DNA of 64,000 nucleotides from NCBI RefSeq assembly GCF_024266705.1, contig NZ_CP100756.1, forward strand, positions 3,286,001 through 3,350,000. Direction: 5' to 3'. Position 1 is the stretch's first letter, and every line of letters begins with the position of its first letter. Positions 1 to 8,991 of this stretch are shown here, one piece after another. Position numbers and translations under genes: made by a program. The notes beneath the pieces are model-generated. The model worked only from the letters and a program-made list of their open reading frames with translations. It searched no databases and had not been told where the DNA came from. The DNA is from Natrinema gelatinilyticum. Lineage in GTDB: Archaea; Halobacteriota; Halobacteria; Halobacteriales; Natrialbaceae.

Positions 1-627
1 GCGATACTCCTGATAGGCGATGTGGTTGGCGTTCGGCGGCGAGAGGTAGTCCGAAACGCTCCGGCCGGGGGCCGTGAACTGATCGAGTGCGTCGAGGGTA
101 ACTCGCCGCTGTGGCCCATCGGCGAGGACGACGTACTGTGCCTCGAGTTCGTCACCGTTCGACAGCGTCAGCGTGTGGGTCGGCCCCGCGGATCCGGTCG
201 CTCGCAGGTCCGTCTCGAGGTCCCTGACGCCAGTGCCGACCTGCAGGTCGGCTCCCGCGTCGGCAGCGCGCTCGTGGAGCCAGTCGTCCATCCGCGTGCG
301 GTTGAACGTGTAGCCGAATTTGGGGTAGCTAGCCTCGATTCCCGTCGTCCGGAGTTCGACCGAACTGTTCGGTCCGATGAACTCCGTCGCTTCGAGTTCC
401 TGGAGGACGACCTCGTCTGGGATCTCGCGGTAATCGAACTCCATGATATCGATCCAATAATCGAGCATTCCTGCGGCATCGGTCGAGTCCGGCCCCACTC
501 CCTCGCGGTCCTCTCGAGGCACCCCCTGCTCGAAGAGGACCGTCTCGGCGCCGTGGGCCGCAGCCTGCTCGGCTGCGGACGCACCAGCGGGGCCGCCGCC
601 GACGACAGCGACGTCTACGCGTTCCAT
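1..627 (-). CDS. Geranylgeranyl-reductase-family FAD oxidoreductase (3' part cut by window edge)
   Basis: The start is ATG at 627. The C-terminal part lies outside the window, so only about 209 residues are visible. The protein opens with a Rossmann dinucleotide-binding fingerprint (VDVAVVGGGPAGASAAEQAA, residues 4 to 23) followed by an acidic residue after the second strand, as in FAD-dependent oxidoreductases. The NRTRMDDWL segment near residue 109 is typical of the geranylgeranyl reductase family, which saturates isoprenoid chains of archaeal lipids or quinones. The substrate cannot be decided from this fragment. A TATA-like box sits about 24 bases upstream, which fits a leaderless transcript. 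Other flavin monooxygenase-like subfamilies remain possible. Confidence 0.8.
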   Translation of the reverse strand, partial: MERVDVAVVGGGPAGASAAEQAAAHGAETVLFEQGVPREDREGVGPDSTDAAGMLDYWIDIMEFDYREIPDEVVLQELEATEFIGPNSSVELRTTGIEASYPKFGYTFNRTRMDDWLHERAADAGADLQVGTGVRDLETDLRATGSAGPTHTLTLSNGDELEAQYVVLADGPQRRVTLDALDQFTAPGRSVSDYLSPPNANHIAYQEYR

Positions 628-650
628 ACGCCGTTGAGACTCGTTGAGTC

Positions 651-658
651 ATTATAAA
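651..658 (-). promoter_or_regulatory. TATA-like box for the FAD reductase gene
   Basis: ATTATAAA on the plus strand reads as a TATA element on the minus strand. It lies about 24 bases before the ATG at 627, the spacing expected for a leaderless haloarchaeal promoter. The rest of the 628 to 991 gap shows no coding signal. Confidence 0.55.
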
Positions 659-991
659 AACTGCGAGGCGAATTCCACGCTGGTCGACACGGTCCCCGCC
701 CTACCCGGTGATGGTCGCCAGTGTAGTGCGGCGGACCGTGCCCGTCCGATCGGAAACGAACCCGCAGTCTCTCCGCACTCCAGGGCGCCGGTTGACCGAC
801 GACCGAAGCGCTCGAGCGAGCCGGTTGGCAACGGATATGGCACTTCCGGGAGCGAGTGTTGTCGACCGGAGCACCTCGGCAAGCCCTCTGTCGCTTTGAA
901 TTCGGTGCTCGGTCGGCACACGAATCGCGAACCGACGCGAACCGGTCGCGCTGCCGCGAGACGAACGCTTTTGACCGCACTGTACGAGTTT

Positions 992-1969
992 ATGGACATG
1001 AGCGACGCTGACACACCGGACGTTCTCGTACTCCGGAAGGGCACTCACGGGACCCCGATCGAACAGTACGCCGACGCGATCCGCGACCGACTCCCCGATC
1101 ACACCGTTTCCCTCGCACGAACTCCGGCCGAAGAGCGCGAGGCGATTCGAACCGCTCGCTTCGTGACGGGGATGACCCTCGAGGAGAACCTCCTCGCCGT
1201 CGCTGAGACGCTCGAGGTTTTCGCCTGTGCTTACGCGGGAACCGGCCACCTTCCGCTCGACTCGCTCGAGGAGCGGGGCGTCGCGGTGACGAACGCATCT
1301 GGCGTCCACGGCCCGAACATCGGCGAACACGTTCTCGGTGCGATCCTCCATTTCACCCGGCGATTTCACGTCGGCGCGCGCCGGCAGCGCCGCCGCGAGT
1401 GGCGCCACTACAAGGCCCACGAACTCCAGGGCTCGACCGTCACCGTCGTCGGACTCGGTGCGATCGGAACGGCGGTCTGTGAGCGCCTCGATCCGTTCGG
1501 CGTCGAGACGATCGGCGTCCGCTTCACGCCAGAGAAGGGCGGTCCGACGGACGAGGTGGTCGGCTTCGAAGACGACGCGTTCGACGACGCGCTCGCGCGA
1601 ACGGACTACCTCGTCCTCGCCTGTCCGCTCACGGCGACGACCAGAGGACTGATCGACGGCGACGCGTTCGTCACGATGAATCCCGAGGCTGTGCTGGTCA
1701 ACATCGCCCGCGGCCCGGTCGTCGAAACCGATGCGCTCGTCGACGCGTTGCGCTCGAACTTGATCCGCGGCGCCTCGCTCGACGTGACCGATCCAGAGCC
1801 GTTGCCCGAGGGCCATCCGCTCTGGACGCTCGGAAACGTCCAGATCACCCCCCACAACGCCGGCCACACGCCGAAGTACTACGATCGATTGGCCGACATC
1901 GTCGCCGAAAACGTCCGTCGATTCGACGACGGAGACGTCGACGATCTCGAAAACCAGGTGCTGCCCTGA
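992..1969 (+). CDS. D-2-hydroxyacid dehydrogenase (NAD(P)-dependent)
   Basis: A 325-residue member of the D-isomer-specific 2-hydroxyacid dehydrogenase family, which interconverts 2-keto acids and D-2-hydroxy acids. The nucleotide-binding motif VVGLGAIGTAVCERL lies near residue 150. The catalytic set is visible: Arg in NIARGPVVETDAL, Glu in the DVTDPEPLPEGHPLW segment and His in ITPHNAGHTP near the C terminus. The open frame extends far upstream to 644, but that extension lacks family similarity, so ATG 992 was chosen; ATG 998 is an alternative. Haloarchaeal relatives act in the cytoplasm with NADP(H). The physiological substrate is not evident from the neighbours. Confidence 0.88.
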   Translation: MDMSDADTPDVLVLRKGTHGTPIEQYADAIRDRLPDHTVSLARTPAEEREAIRTARFVTGMTLEENLLAVAETLEVFACAYAGTGHLPLDSLEERGVAVTNASGVHGPNIGEHVLGAILHFTRRFHVGARRQRRREWRHYKAHELQGSTVTVVGLGAIGTAVCERLDPFGVETIGVRFTPEKGGPTDEVVGFEDDAFDDALARTDYLVLACPLTATTRGLIDGDAFVTMNPEAVLVNIARGPVVETDALVDALRSNLIRGASLDVTDPEPLPEGHPLWTLGNVQITPHNAGHTPKYYDRLADIVAENVRRFDDGDVDDLENQVLP

Positions 1970-2069
1970 TTTGGGTCCTGATCGGGGGCTGATCGAGTCG
2001 CTCCGACACCTACCGATCCTCGCTCGCCGTCCGACGCACTTTTTTGGCCTCCTGCACCGAATCTGAAGC

Positions 2070-2120
2070 ATGGAACGTTCACCTGCTGACACACCCGCTC
2101 GAGCGGGGGACCCGCGATGA
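2070..2120 (+). other. Possible 16-codon upstream ORF coupled to the stress protein
   Basis: An ATG at 2070 opens a 16-codon frame whose TGA stop (2118-2120) overlaps the ATG at 2117 of the following stress-protein gene as ATGA. It could be a translated leader that delivers ribosomes to the downstream start, or chance. No homology is claimed. Confidence 0.3.
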
Positions 2121-2545
2121 CGCTCACGTTTGACGGGACGATCGTCGTCCCTGTCGCCGACCCGGACGACGGCGAGCAAACCGCGACCGCGCTGGCACCG
2201 CACCTCGAGCCCTCGAGTACGGTGCTCGTCGTCAACGTGATCGAGAAAGCGGGCGGCGCACCCGATAAGGCCTCCGTCGAACAGCGGGAGGAGTACGCAC
2301 GGGAGATTTTCGAGCGCGCGCGTGGACCACTCGAGGGCCGGGCCGGGACCGTCGAGACGGCCATCCTCTTCGGAACGAACGTCGTCGAAACGATCATGGA
2401 CGCGGCGTCGGAGCGCGCCGTCGATGCGGTGGTCTTCGAACCGCGCGAAGGAACCCGGTTCACCGAACTGCTCACCGGCGACGTCGCGCGACGACTGGTC
2501 AAGCGGGCGTCGGTTCCGGTCGTCGCACTGCCCCGCGAGGGATGA
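2117..2545 (+). CDS. Universal stress protein family, single domain
   Basis: A 142-residue alpha/beta protein. The opening strand with IVVPVADPDDGEQT, the central VLVVNVIEKAGG strand and the closing VARRLVKRASVPVVALPREG segment match the UspA fold. The classical ATP-binding G-2x-G-9x-G(S/T) motif is not obvious; the region reads VFEPREGTRFTELLTGD, so this is probably a non-ATP-binding subfamily member. It follows a possible short leader ORF by a 4-base overlap. Its role in the stress response is inferred from family only. Confidence 0.8.
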   Translation: MTLTFDGTIVVPVADPDDGEQTATALAPHLEPSSTVLVVNVIEKAGGAPDKASVEQREEYAREIFERARGPLEGRAGTVETAILFGTNVVETIMDAASERAVDAVVFEPREGTRFTELLTGDVARRLVKRASVPVVALPREG

Positions 2546-2684
2546 ACTCGAGGTCCGCAAACGGTCCCACGAGGAGGACCCTGTCCGGATGGCGGAGATG
2601 AATCGCGTCTGTTCCAGCGGGTTAATGTAGGTTCAACTACACCTATCCCGCGTGACTTCCGTCACCCGATCACAGGGATAGAAT

Positions 2685-3032
2685 TTGACGATCATCGCAA
2701 GTACCGAACTGGAAGCGGTCGCGTACGGCACCCGCAACGGATCGGCCGCGCTGGTGGTCGGCTGCCTCCTGCACATGTATGGGTTGTATCGGTACGTTCC
2801 CGAGGACGAACGCGTTCTCCAGGGACTCGCCGGCCTGTTGGTGGTTACCCTCGGCGGGAGTACACCGCTGTCGGTCCTCGGCGGGACCCGCTTCGGCTAC
2901 TGGCTCGTCGAGGATACTCCGGTACTGCTCGCACTCGACATTTCAATACTCGTCGTCATATTCGCGCTGGTCTACCGGCGCGCCCTTTCACTGGTTTTCG
3001 AGGACGACGCCGTCGAACCGTCCAGTCGATGA
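2685..3032 (+). CDS. Small membrane protein, about three transmembrane segments
   Basis: A 115-residue hydrophobic protein. Likely membrane segments are residues 21-33, 45-60 and 80-98, followed by a charged acidic tail (FEDDAVEPSS). The first codon is TTG at 2685; no ATG is available near the N terminus, so the start is uncertain. It is read convergently toward asd with only about 20 bases between the stops. I do not recognise a family. Confidence 0.55.
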   Translation: MTIIASTELEAVAYGTRNGSAALVVGCLLHMYGLYRYVPEDERVLQGLAGLLVVTLGGSTPLSVLGGTRFGYWLVEDTPVLLALDISILVVIFALVYRRALSLVFEDDAVEPSSR

Positions 3033-3051
3033 AAAACCGACGGTACCGGTT

Positions 3052-4086
3052 CTAGAGGTATCCGTTCTCGAGGAGCAATTCGCCGTTCAACACGCTCGCG
3101 CCGGCGGCACCGCGGATCGTATTGTGTGCGAGACAGTTGTACTGCAGGCCGAACGGCGATTCTTGCAGACCGCCCGCGGAGATGGCCATTCCGTCGCCGA
3201 GCGTGCGGTCCATTCGCGGTTGCGGACGATCGGGTTCGTCGAACACGTGGATGAGCGGATCGGGTGATGAACGAAGGTCGAGCGATGGGTACTCGCCCAT
3301 CGCGGCGGCCGCCTCGTCGGTGGTGAGGTCCTCTGCAGTCTCGACCCAGACGTTCTCGAGGTGACCATCGATCGTCGGAATGCGATTGCACGAGGCCGAG
3401 ACGGCCATGCTGTTCAGCGACAGCGACGCGCCGTCGAAGTCGCCCAGAAGCTTGCGGGATTCGGTCTCGAGCTTTTCTTCCTCGCTGCCGATGTAGGGGA
3501 TCGCGTTGTCGATAATTTCCATCGAACTGACGCCGTCGTATCCCGCGCCGGAGACGGCCTGTAGCGTCGAGACATGGACCTTCTCGAGGCCGTAGTCGGC
3601 CAGGGCCGCGAGCGTCGGGACGAACGTGATCGTCGAGCAATTGGGGTTTTTGACCATCGCGCCGTCCCAGCCACGGCGATCGCGTTGCACCTCGAGCAGG
3701 TCGATGTGGGCTGCGTTCACCTCGGGAATCACGAGGGGGACATCGTCGTCCATTCGACCATTCGAGGAGTTCGAGGAGACGACGTAACCGGCCTCGCAGA
3801 ACGGCGGTTCGACCTCCGCGCCGATGCTCGAGGGGAGCGACGAGAACAGGAGGTCGATGTCGTCGGGGACCTCCTCGGGGTCGGTCGCCGTAACGGTGGT
3901 GTCGGCGACGTCGTCAGGGATCGGGCTGTCGACGCGCCACTTTGCGGCCTGTCGATACGTCTTGCCGGCACTCGATTCACTCGCGGTCAGTGCTGCGATC
4001 TCGAAGTCCGGGTGCGGGTCGAGCAATTGAATCAGTCGTTGTCCAACGGCCCCGGTCGCACCGAGAACGCCTACTCGTACTGCCAT
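3052..4086 (-). CDS. asd: Aspartate-semialdehyde dehydrogenase
   Basis: A 344-residue enzyme that reduces aspartyl phosphate to aspartate semialdehyde, the branch point for threonine, methionine, isoleucine and lysine synthesis. The N terminus carries the NADP-binding loop GVLGATGAVGQRLIQLL. The active-site cysteine is Cys150 in KNPNCSTITFVPTLAAL, and the substrate-binding histidine lies in RIPTIDGHLENVW. The length and the SNSSNGRMDDDVPLVIPEVN segment are typical of the archaeal/fungal type. It sits near the gene for ribosomal protein S17e, an arrangement commonly seen in haloarchaea. Confidence 0.95.
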   Translation of the reverse strand: MAVRVGVLGATGAVGQRLIQLLDPHPDFEIAALTASESSAGKTYRQAAKWRVDSPIPDDVADTTVTATDPEEVPDDIDLLFSSLPSSIGAEVEPPFCEAGYVVSSNSSNGRMDDDVPLVIPEVNAAHIDLLEVQRDRRGWDGAMVKNPNCSTITFVPTLAALADYGLEKVHVSTLQAVSGAGYDGVSSMEIIDNAIPYIGSEEEKLETESRKLLGDFDGASLSLNSMAVSASCNRIPTIDGHLENVWVETAEDLTTDEAAAAMGEYPSLDLRSSPDPLIHVFDEPDRPQPRMDRTLGDGMAISAGGLQESPFGLQYNCLAHNTIRGAAGASVLNGELLLENGYL

Positions 4087-4459
4087 TTCCGGCCACTCCG
4101 AGTTGTGTCCGCAAAACCGTTTGGGTTTTCGGTAGCGTATGTCAAGCGGCGGAATTACAGGGTTTCGAGACGAAGCCCTGTGGATTTATCTGTGGGGGAT
4201 GTCGGTGGTGAGTGTCTCGGTGCCGGAGTCCCAGCTGACATCCCGATGGCACAGTTGCTGGTAACGCTCCTGGTCGTGGCGTTTCGACGCGTCGACGTAT
4301 CGGATGCGACGGTCGGTCGTCGATTCTCTGGGTATCGGAGCGCTGTCGATACCAGTTCACTGCGTCCGGATAGAAGATATTAAGAAACGGGAGTGGCACC
4401 TAGAAGCCGATGCACTACCGACAGGACCGACTCGAGGCCGCCGAAGAGAGGTGGTCCCG
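4087..4459. other. Intergenic stretch with an imperfect hairpin
   Basis: I see no convincing gene in these 373 bases. An imperfect hairpin occupies 4158-4180, with arms CAGGGTTTCG and CGAAGCCCTG around a 3-base loop and a single G-U pair. No T-tract follows it, so its function is unknown. Confidence 0.4.
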
Positions 4460-4717
4460 ATGACGAGTTCGACCACGAACACGAGCGATCGGGGGCTGTT
4501 CGAAACGAATTTCAGTATTGGCGCAGTGGCTGTCGCAGCAGTCGCAGCATTGCTGGCCGTTTTCTTCGCTTGGTTAGGATACACCGACGGGATCGTGCCG
4601 GTTATCGGGTATCAGATGAACATCTTGACGGGAATGGTCGGCATGCTGTTCGGAGCGGGTATCGCACTCGTCGCGTTCGTCATTGCCGCCTACATGGAAC
4701 CCGGATTCGACGAGTGA
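4460..4717 (+). CDS. Small two-transmembrane protein
   Basis: 85 residues with a short polar N terminus and two clear hydrophobic helices (about residues 16-39 and 45-78), separated by a loop with DGIVPVIGYQMN, and ending EPGFDE. The ATG at 4460 was chosen because upstream residues are out of character (arginine-rich). It is a probable inner-membrane protein of unknown function, typical of the many small haloarchaeal membrane proteins. Confidence 0.65.
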   Translation: MTSSTTNTSDRGLFETNFSIGAVAVAAVAALLAVFFAWLGYTDGIVPVIGYQMNILTGMVGMLFGAGIALVAFVIAAYMEPGFDE

Positions 4718-4891
4718 CGACGCGATCCGCAGGTACCGTTCGGAGCTATTTTCAGCACGTCGCTAGTCTAGTATCGGTCGGAGCGCTTCCCGGCACGTTC
4801 ACTGTCGGTGATAGGACGAGCGATTTCTGCCGACTGAGTGTCGCTGCGGCTCGCAATCGTTCGGGACGACAGTTCGTGAAGAAAAACCGAC

Positions 4892-5083
4892 TTACGCGGG
4901 TATTTCGGCGCCTTTCTTTCGGGTCACGTAGCCAGCGATTCGATTTCGGACGCCCTTGGAATCGACGTTCGTGAGTTTCTCGACGCTTTCTTTGTTCTGT
5001 TCGAAGTCGGTCGTGAACGCCTCCGGGTACCGCTCCAGGAGGAGGTTCCCGGTCTTCTTGACGTAGGCCGGTTTGATTGCCAT
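4892..5083 (-). CDS. rps17e: 30S ribosomal protein S17e
   Basis: 63 residues beginning MAIKPAYVKKTGNLLLERYP and ending RNRIAGYVTRKKGAEIPA, the signature of the archaeal/eukaryotic small-subunit protein S17e, which has no bacterial counterpart. The length is normal for archaea. A TATA-like box at 5107-5114 lies about 24 bases before the start, which indicates its own promoter. Confidence 0.95.
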   Translation of the reverse strand: MAIKPAYVKKTGNLLLERYPEAFTTDFEQNKESVEKLTNVDSKGVRNRIAGYVTRKKGAEIPA

Positions 5084-5106
5084 GGAGGGATTTCCGTCTA
5101 GAGACT

Positions 5107-5114
5107 CTTATAAC
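5107..5114 (-). promoter_or_regulatory. TATA-like box for rps17e
   Basis: CTTATAAC on the plus strand gives GTTATAAG on the minus strand, about 24 bases ahead of the S17e ATG. The spacing suits a leaderless transcript. Confidence 0.55.
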
Positions 5115-5235
5115 GCACCATTTCTACTGATGGGCGCCGACGAGTGGCCGAGCGTTTGCTCGTCGAACGCAGCGGTCGCTGTTCCCGAGACGGTCCGCCC
5201 TTCGGAGTAGCGGTTTCTGGATGGCGCCGCGGACA

Positions 5236-6495
5236 TCAGTCGTCGGGTCGGCTGACACCGAGCGCGAGCTCAATTCGTCTCGCGAGACCTGCCTCGAGGA
5301 CGTCCGACACGAGAATCACGAGAAAGACCGTTCCGAGCAAGAGATCCGCCCCTGCGGGGTCCGACGGTGGAGTCCTCGTCCGCAGGCGAATGGCGAACAG
5401 GGTCGCGACCGACGCGGGAACGATCCCGCGGGGACCGACGAAGCTGATGAACATCCGTTCGCGGAACGAAAACCCGCCTCCAGTCGTCGAGACGAAGACG
5501 GAAAGCGGTCGGAGCACCAGCATCACGACCCCGACTACCGCGAGTCCGGCGAGCCCCAGCGCGAGGATTTCGGAGAACTCGAGCAGCGCAGCGAGGACGA
5601 TGAACACGAACGAGAGAACCAGCAGCGTCACGTCTCGATTGAATCGACGGATGCTGTCCCGATGTGGCAACTCGAGGTTTCCGAGCGTGAAGCCTGCGGT
5701 GGCTGCGGCCGCAATACCGGCCTCCGAGAACACGGAGTCAGCGATCGCGAACGCCAGGATCGCTCCGGCGAAGGTGAGAAGCCGCGCCGCCTGCGGTACT
5801 TCCTGGGCCGGGAGATCGACCTGCGTGAGGAGATACCAGACGACGCCCGCGATCACGAAGCCGGTGACGATCCCCATTCCGAGTCGCTCGATGAACAGGA
5901 ACACGTACCCCCTCGGCTGGAGTTCGACGGCCGTCATCGCTTTGAAGAGGACGATCGCGAGAATCGCAGCGGTGACGTCGTTGACGATCCCCTCGATCTC
6001 GAGGGCGGTTGCGACCTCCTCTCGGACCGAAACGACGGCGAGAATCGGCGTGATGACCGTCGGACCTGTAGCCACGAGTAACGCACCGACGAGGAACGCG
6101 ATGTCCCAGCTCGCACCGAGCAGGAACCGAACGACCAGGGCCGTTCCGAAGAACGACACGCCCGCACCGATCGTGATCAACCGTCCCACCGCTCTCGGCG
6201 CGTTTCGAACGAGATCTAGCTCGAGCCGAAACGAGCCTTCGAAGACGATGAGCGCGACGCTCACTCCGACGATGGTCGAGAGCGCTCCCCCGAACGTATC
6301 GGTCGTGATGATGCCGAGACCCTCGGGACCGATCGCGACGCCGGCGCCGATGAGAAACAGGACGCTCGGAACGCGATATTTCGCCGCGAGAAACTGGGCT
6401 ACAACGCCGAATCCGACGATCGCCGAGATGAGTGCGACGAGTTCGAGGTCGACGTGGATAGACACTCGTTCACCGACCTCCGGGACCGCGACCAT
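5236..6495 (-). CDS. Cation:proton antiporter, CPA1 (NhaP-like) family
   Basis: About 419 residues with roughly twelve hydrophobic helices. The CPA1 signatures are visible: VATGPTVITPILAVV in the middle and EIEGIVNDVTAAILAIVLF, where the Asn-Asp pair is the ion-binding site of electroneutral Na+/H+ exchangers. The frame opens at 6549, but the first 18 residues are polar and unlike the family, so ATG 6495 is preferred. It probably extrudes sodium in exchange for protons. The C terminus ends soon after the last helix, so no large cytosolic regulatory domain is present. Confidence 0.85.
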   Translation of the reverse strand: MVAVPEVGERVSIHVDLELVALISAIVGFGVVAQFLAAKYRVPSVLFLIGAGVAIGPEGLGIITTDTFGGALSTIVGVSVALIVFEGSFRLELDLVRNAPRAVGRLITIGAGVSFFGTALVVRFLLGASWDIAFLVGALLVATGPTVITPILAVVSVREEVATALEIEGIVNDVTAAILAIVLFKAMTAVELQPRGYVFLFIERLGMGIVTGFVIAGVVWYLLTQVDLPAQEVPQAARLLTFAGAILAFAIADSVFSEAGIAAAATAGFTLGNLELPHRDSIRRFNRDVTLLVLSFVFIVLAALLEFSEILALGLAGLAVVGVVMLVLRPLSVFVSTTGGGFSFRERMFISFVGPRGIVPASVATLFAIRLRTRTPPSDPAGADLLLGTVFLVILVSDVLEAGLARRIELALGVSRPDD

Positions 6496-6817
6496 CGGCG
6501 TGGCGTTCGTCGGACGAATTGACGAGCCCCGGGCGCTGGCTTGATGCATCGACCGCCATCAGACGTTCTTGCACTCCCACGCCCAGTGGTAAAATCTTCG
6601 TCCCGTGTCGGCCCAGACTGTTCACCCGCGATGGATCTTTTCTCGTATAGGGAGACGACGGCGATCCGGTCGAGCCGGTCAATGTGTCGCTCGGCCCGCA
6701 CTGTCGGGACGTGCGAAACTCGGCACGCGGCCTAGACGAGCCGATACGCCTCTCACCCTTCGGATCAATACCGTGCTCCGACGAAACGGGACCGTCGCGG
6801 CTCGAGGGAGCCGCGAT
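6496..6817. other. Intergenic stretch, nothing recognised
   Basis: About 320 bases between two minus-strand genes. It contains no credible coding frame, RNA gene or repeat that I can see. It presumably carries the promoter of the antiporter gene. Confidence 0.4.
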
Positions 6818-7477
6818 TCACCACGACGAGTGTTTGCGCACGCGCTCGAGCGCCTCGCGTTCGCGCGACCCGCCGGCGCGGTCGACGACCGAGGCGTAGT
6901 ACGCGAGCCGGTCCCGGAGTTCGTCCTCGTCGTAGTCGCCGACATCGAGCCGTGACGCGGCGACCGTCGCCTCGACGACGGCCCCGAACCCGCGATCGAT
7001 CGTCGGGACCGTCTCGCGTTCGATCCGCGACTGGAGGGGCCAAAGCGCCCATTCTTCCCAGTCAGTGCCACCGTCGGTCCCGGTGTCGACCCGTTCGACG
7101 GCGACGCGGCACCAGGCGCAGGCGGATTCGAGGACCGGTTCGCTGGATTCGAGGATCGAGAGCGCGGCGTTTGCGAACGTGACTGGATCGTCGACGAACT
7201 GGATGTAACACTCGCCCTGTCGGTGGAAGTTTCGGCGGGTTCGTGTGTTGCCCCACGTCCGTGCGGTGACGGGATCACCAGCATGGAGGCCGAGTGCGGC
7301 GGCGTTCCACAGCCCGTTGGGACCGAGCGTCGTCACGACCGTTTCGGTGACGCCGGAGAGGGCGACGGGCCACGTGGCGGCTTTCCCCTCGTCATCACCG
7401 CCGGTCGATCCGCCCTCGCCGTCGCTGTCACTGCGGCCAGTGCGATCGCTCGACTGCGTGCCCCGGTCGTCGCTCAC
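6818..7477 (-). CDS. DUF447 family protein (FMN-binding split-barrel type)
   Basis: 219 residues starting with GTG at 7477. The GTG overlaps the TGA of the upstream CitG-like gene as GTGA, indicating translational coupling. After an acidic serine-rich N-terminal tail, the conserved part begins at WPVALSGVTETVVTTLGPNG and continues through HRQGECYIQFVDDPVTFANA. DUF447 proteins are classed with FMN-binding split-barrel folds and occur in archaea and some methylotrophs; their reaction is not established to my knowledge. A frame extending upstream to 7807 only shadows the neighbouring gene. Confidence 0.8.
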   Translation of the reverse strand: MSDDRGTQSSDRTGRSDSDGEGGSTGGDDEGKAATWPVALSGVTETVVTTLGPNGLWNAAALGLHAGDPVTARTWGNTRTRRNFHRQGECYIQFVDDPVTFANAALSILESSEPVLESACAWCRVAVERVDTGTDGGTDWEEWALWPLQSRIERETVPTIDRGFGAVVEATVAASRLDVGDYDEDELRDRLAYYASVVDRAGGSREREALERVRKHSSW

Positions 7478-8325
7478 GGCTCGATCGCCCCGTGTTCGAG
7501 CGCGATGAACAGCCCCGCGGCGGTGATGTCCGCCGTCGTCCCCGGATTGATTCCGCGTGCGACGAGGTCGTCCGCGAAGGACTCGACGGCCGCTGGATTC
7601 GTCTCGAGTGCATCCTCCTCGATCAGGCCCGCTGCACGGTCGGTCACCGCTTGAGCGGTCGCCCCATCGTGGCGGGTCGTCACGAGCGTGTCGGGCCGCT
7701 CGGCGAGCAGCGAGAGGAACACCGCGGCGGTCCGATTCGAGACCGAACCGTCTGTCTCGGCGAGTCGCTCTGCCGCGGCGAACGAGCGGTCGAACCCTCG
7801 AACCCACTCGCGAGCGACGTCGTCTCCCGGGACGCTTCGGTCCAGAACGTCATATAGCGTCAGTCCGCGTTCCTCGAGCGCCGGGATCGCATCCTTCCCC
7901 CGTCGGACGTCGAGCGCGGCCATTGCTGCCGGCGGGTCGGGGACCGCGACGTCGACGTACTCGAACGCGCGGTAGAACGCCGCTGCGTCGCTGACGGTCG
8001 TGTCTCGGACGACGGCCTCCGCAACTGGTTGGGACACCTCCGCACGAGCGGCCCTGACGAGTGGAACGAGGAGCAAGAGCGACCCGAACTGCGTGTTCCC
8101 GCCCTTCTGGGCGGACATCCCCTCGACGGCCCGCTCGAACGCAGGGCCGATCGCCGCCCCGTTAGCCGCTAACTCGAGTCCGTCGCGCGCCCCCACCGCC
8201 CCCGCGAGAAAGTGGTCAAACCGCAGGTCCGGTAGGTCGCGATGGCGGTCGACGTTGCCAGGCTTCGGCGTTCCCGCCACCTCGAGGAGGAGTGCCAGTT
8301 CCGCGTTCGCTTCCGGCGATCGCAT
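7474..8325 (-). CDS. Triphosphoribosyl-dephospho-CoA synthase family (CitG/MdcB-like)
   Basis: 283 residues. The N-terminal motif EVAGTPKPGNVDRHRDLPDL and the later GGNTQFGSLLLLVPLV and GINPGTTADITAAGLFIALE segments match the CitG/MdcB family, which in bacteria makes the prosthetic-group precursor of citrate and malonate decarboxylases. No citrate lyase or malonate decarboxylase genes are nearby. Archaeal homologues next to DUF447 genes are therefore more likely to work on another phosphoribosyl cofactor; that is inference. It overlaps the DUF447 gene by 4 bases, as the first cistron of a pair. Confidence 0.8.
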   Translation of the reverse strand: MRSPEANAELALLLEVAGTPKPGNVDRHRDLPDLRFDHFLAGAVGARDGLELAANGAAIGPAFERAVEGMSAQKGGNTQFGSLLLLVPLVRAARAEVSQPVAEAVVRDTTVSDAAAFYRAFEYVDVAVPDPPAAMAALDVRRGKDAIPALEERGLTLYDVLDRSVPGDDVAREWVRGFDRSFAAAERLAETDGSVSNRTAAVFLSLLAERPDTLVTTRHDGATAQAVTDRAAGLIEEDALETNPAAVESFADDLVARGINPGTTADITAAGLFIALEHGAIEP

Positions 8326-8509
8326 ACGTCTCGCTGCGTGCCGGGGTGGCTTAGGGGTAGGGGTTGGCGGTCGTCGCGATCGGAACCCGACCGCCGACGG
8401 TCGGCCGTCGCCGCTCCGCGGACAATCGTCGGTGAGCAGCAGTCGGTACTCACTGGTCGGCGGTTCGCCACAGGCCGTGGGACGGCGATCGAGTTCGCCA
8501 TCCCGTCGA

Positions 8510-8517
8510 TTTAATAT
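8510..8517 (+). promoter_or_regulatory. TATA-like box for the cupin gene
   Basis: TTTAATAT ends about 21 bases before the ATG at 8539. This is the best promoter candidate in the gap between the divergent CitG-like and cupin genes. Confidence 0.5.
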
Positions 8518-8538
8518 CTCAACCGAACACCATCCAGT

Positions 8539-8883
8539 ATGGGCTACGATACCGCAGCCAAAACCGACCCCGAATCCGTCGTCCCGGAGGAATGGGGCGG
8601 CATGTGGTTCCTCAAGGAAGAACTCGAGACGACTGACCTCGGCGTCTCAGTGCTCGAACTCGAACCCGAAGGGAAGGGAAAAGAACACGACGAGACCCAC
8701 ACCGGTCAAGAGGAGGTGTACTTCGTCGTCGCGGGTACGGTCGATATCGAACTGCCCGATTCGGACGAGACGGTGACGCTCGAGGCGGACGACGCGATCC
8801 GGCTCGATTCCGAGGAGACGCGCCAGATACGCAACCGTGGGGACGAGCGGGCAAAGCTCGTGTTGGTCGGCGCACCGCTGTAG
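8539..8883 (+). CDS. Single-domain cupin
   Basis: 114 residues forming one small beta-barrel cupin. The first cupin motif is seen as HDETHTGQEEVYFVVAGTVD, which supplies metal-ligand histidines and glutamate. The second motif region reads DDAIRLDSEETRQIRN and lacks the usual second-motif histidine, so metal binding may be weakened. Such proteins can be dioxygenases, isomerases or sensors. Nothing in the context decides between them. Confidence 0.8.
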   Translation: MGYDTAAKTDPESVVPEEWGGMWFLKEELETTDLGVSVLELEPEGKGKEHDETHTGQEEVYFVVAGTVDIELPDSDETVTLEADDAIRLDSEETRQIRNRGDERAKLVLVGAPL

Positions 8884-8991
8884 CTGACCGGGCCCGTCCG
8901 ATTTCGGGGGGTTGCAGGGACGGGTTCCTGTTCCACGAGGGGATCCCGAACGAGTCGAATTACCCGGTGTGCAGTCGGGCCCATCGGACGG

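Noticed and set aside
701..2560. 619-codon open frame on the minus strand across two plus-strand genes
   Set aside because: It mirrors the high-GC third codon positions of the dehydrogenase and stress-protein genes, is arginine-rich and lacks any family motif.
5144..6544. 466-codon plus-strand open frame
   Set aside because: It is antisense to the CPA1 antiporter, whose helices and motifs are clear; its own translation is low-complexity Arg/Ser/Thr.
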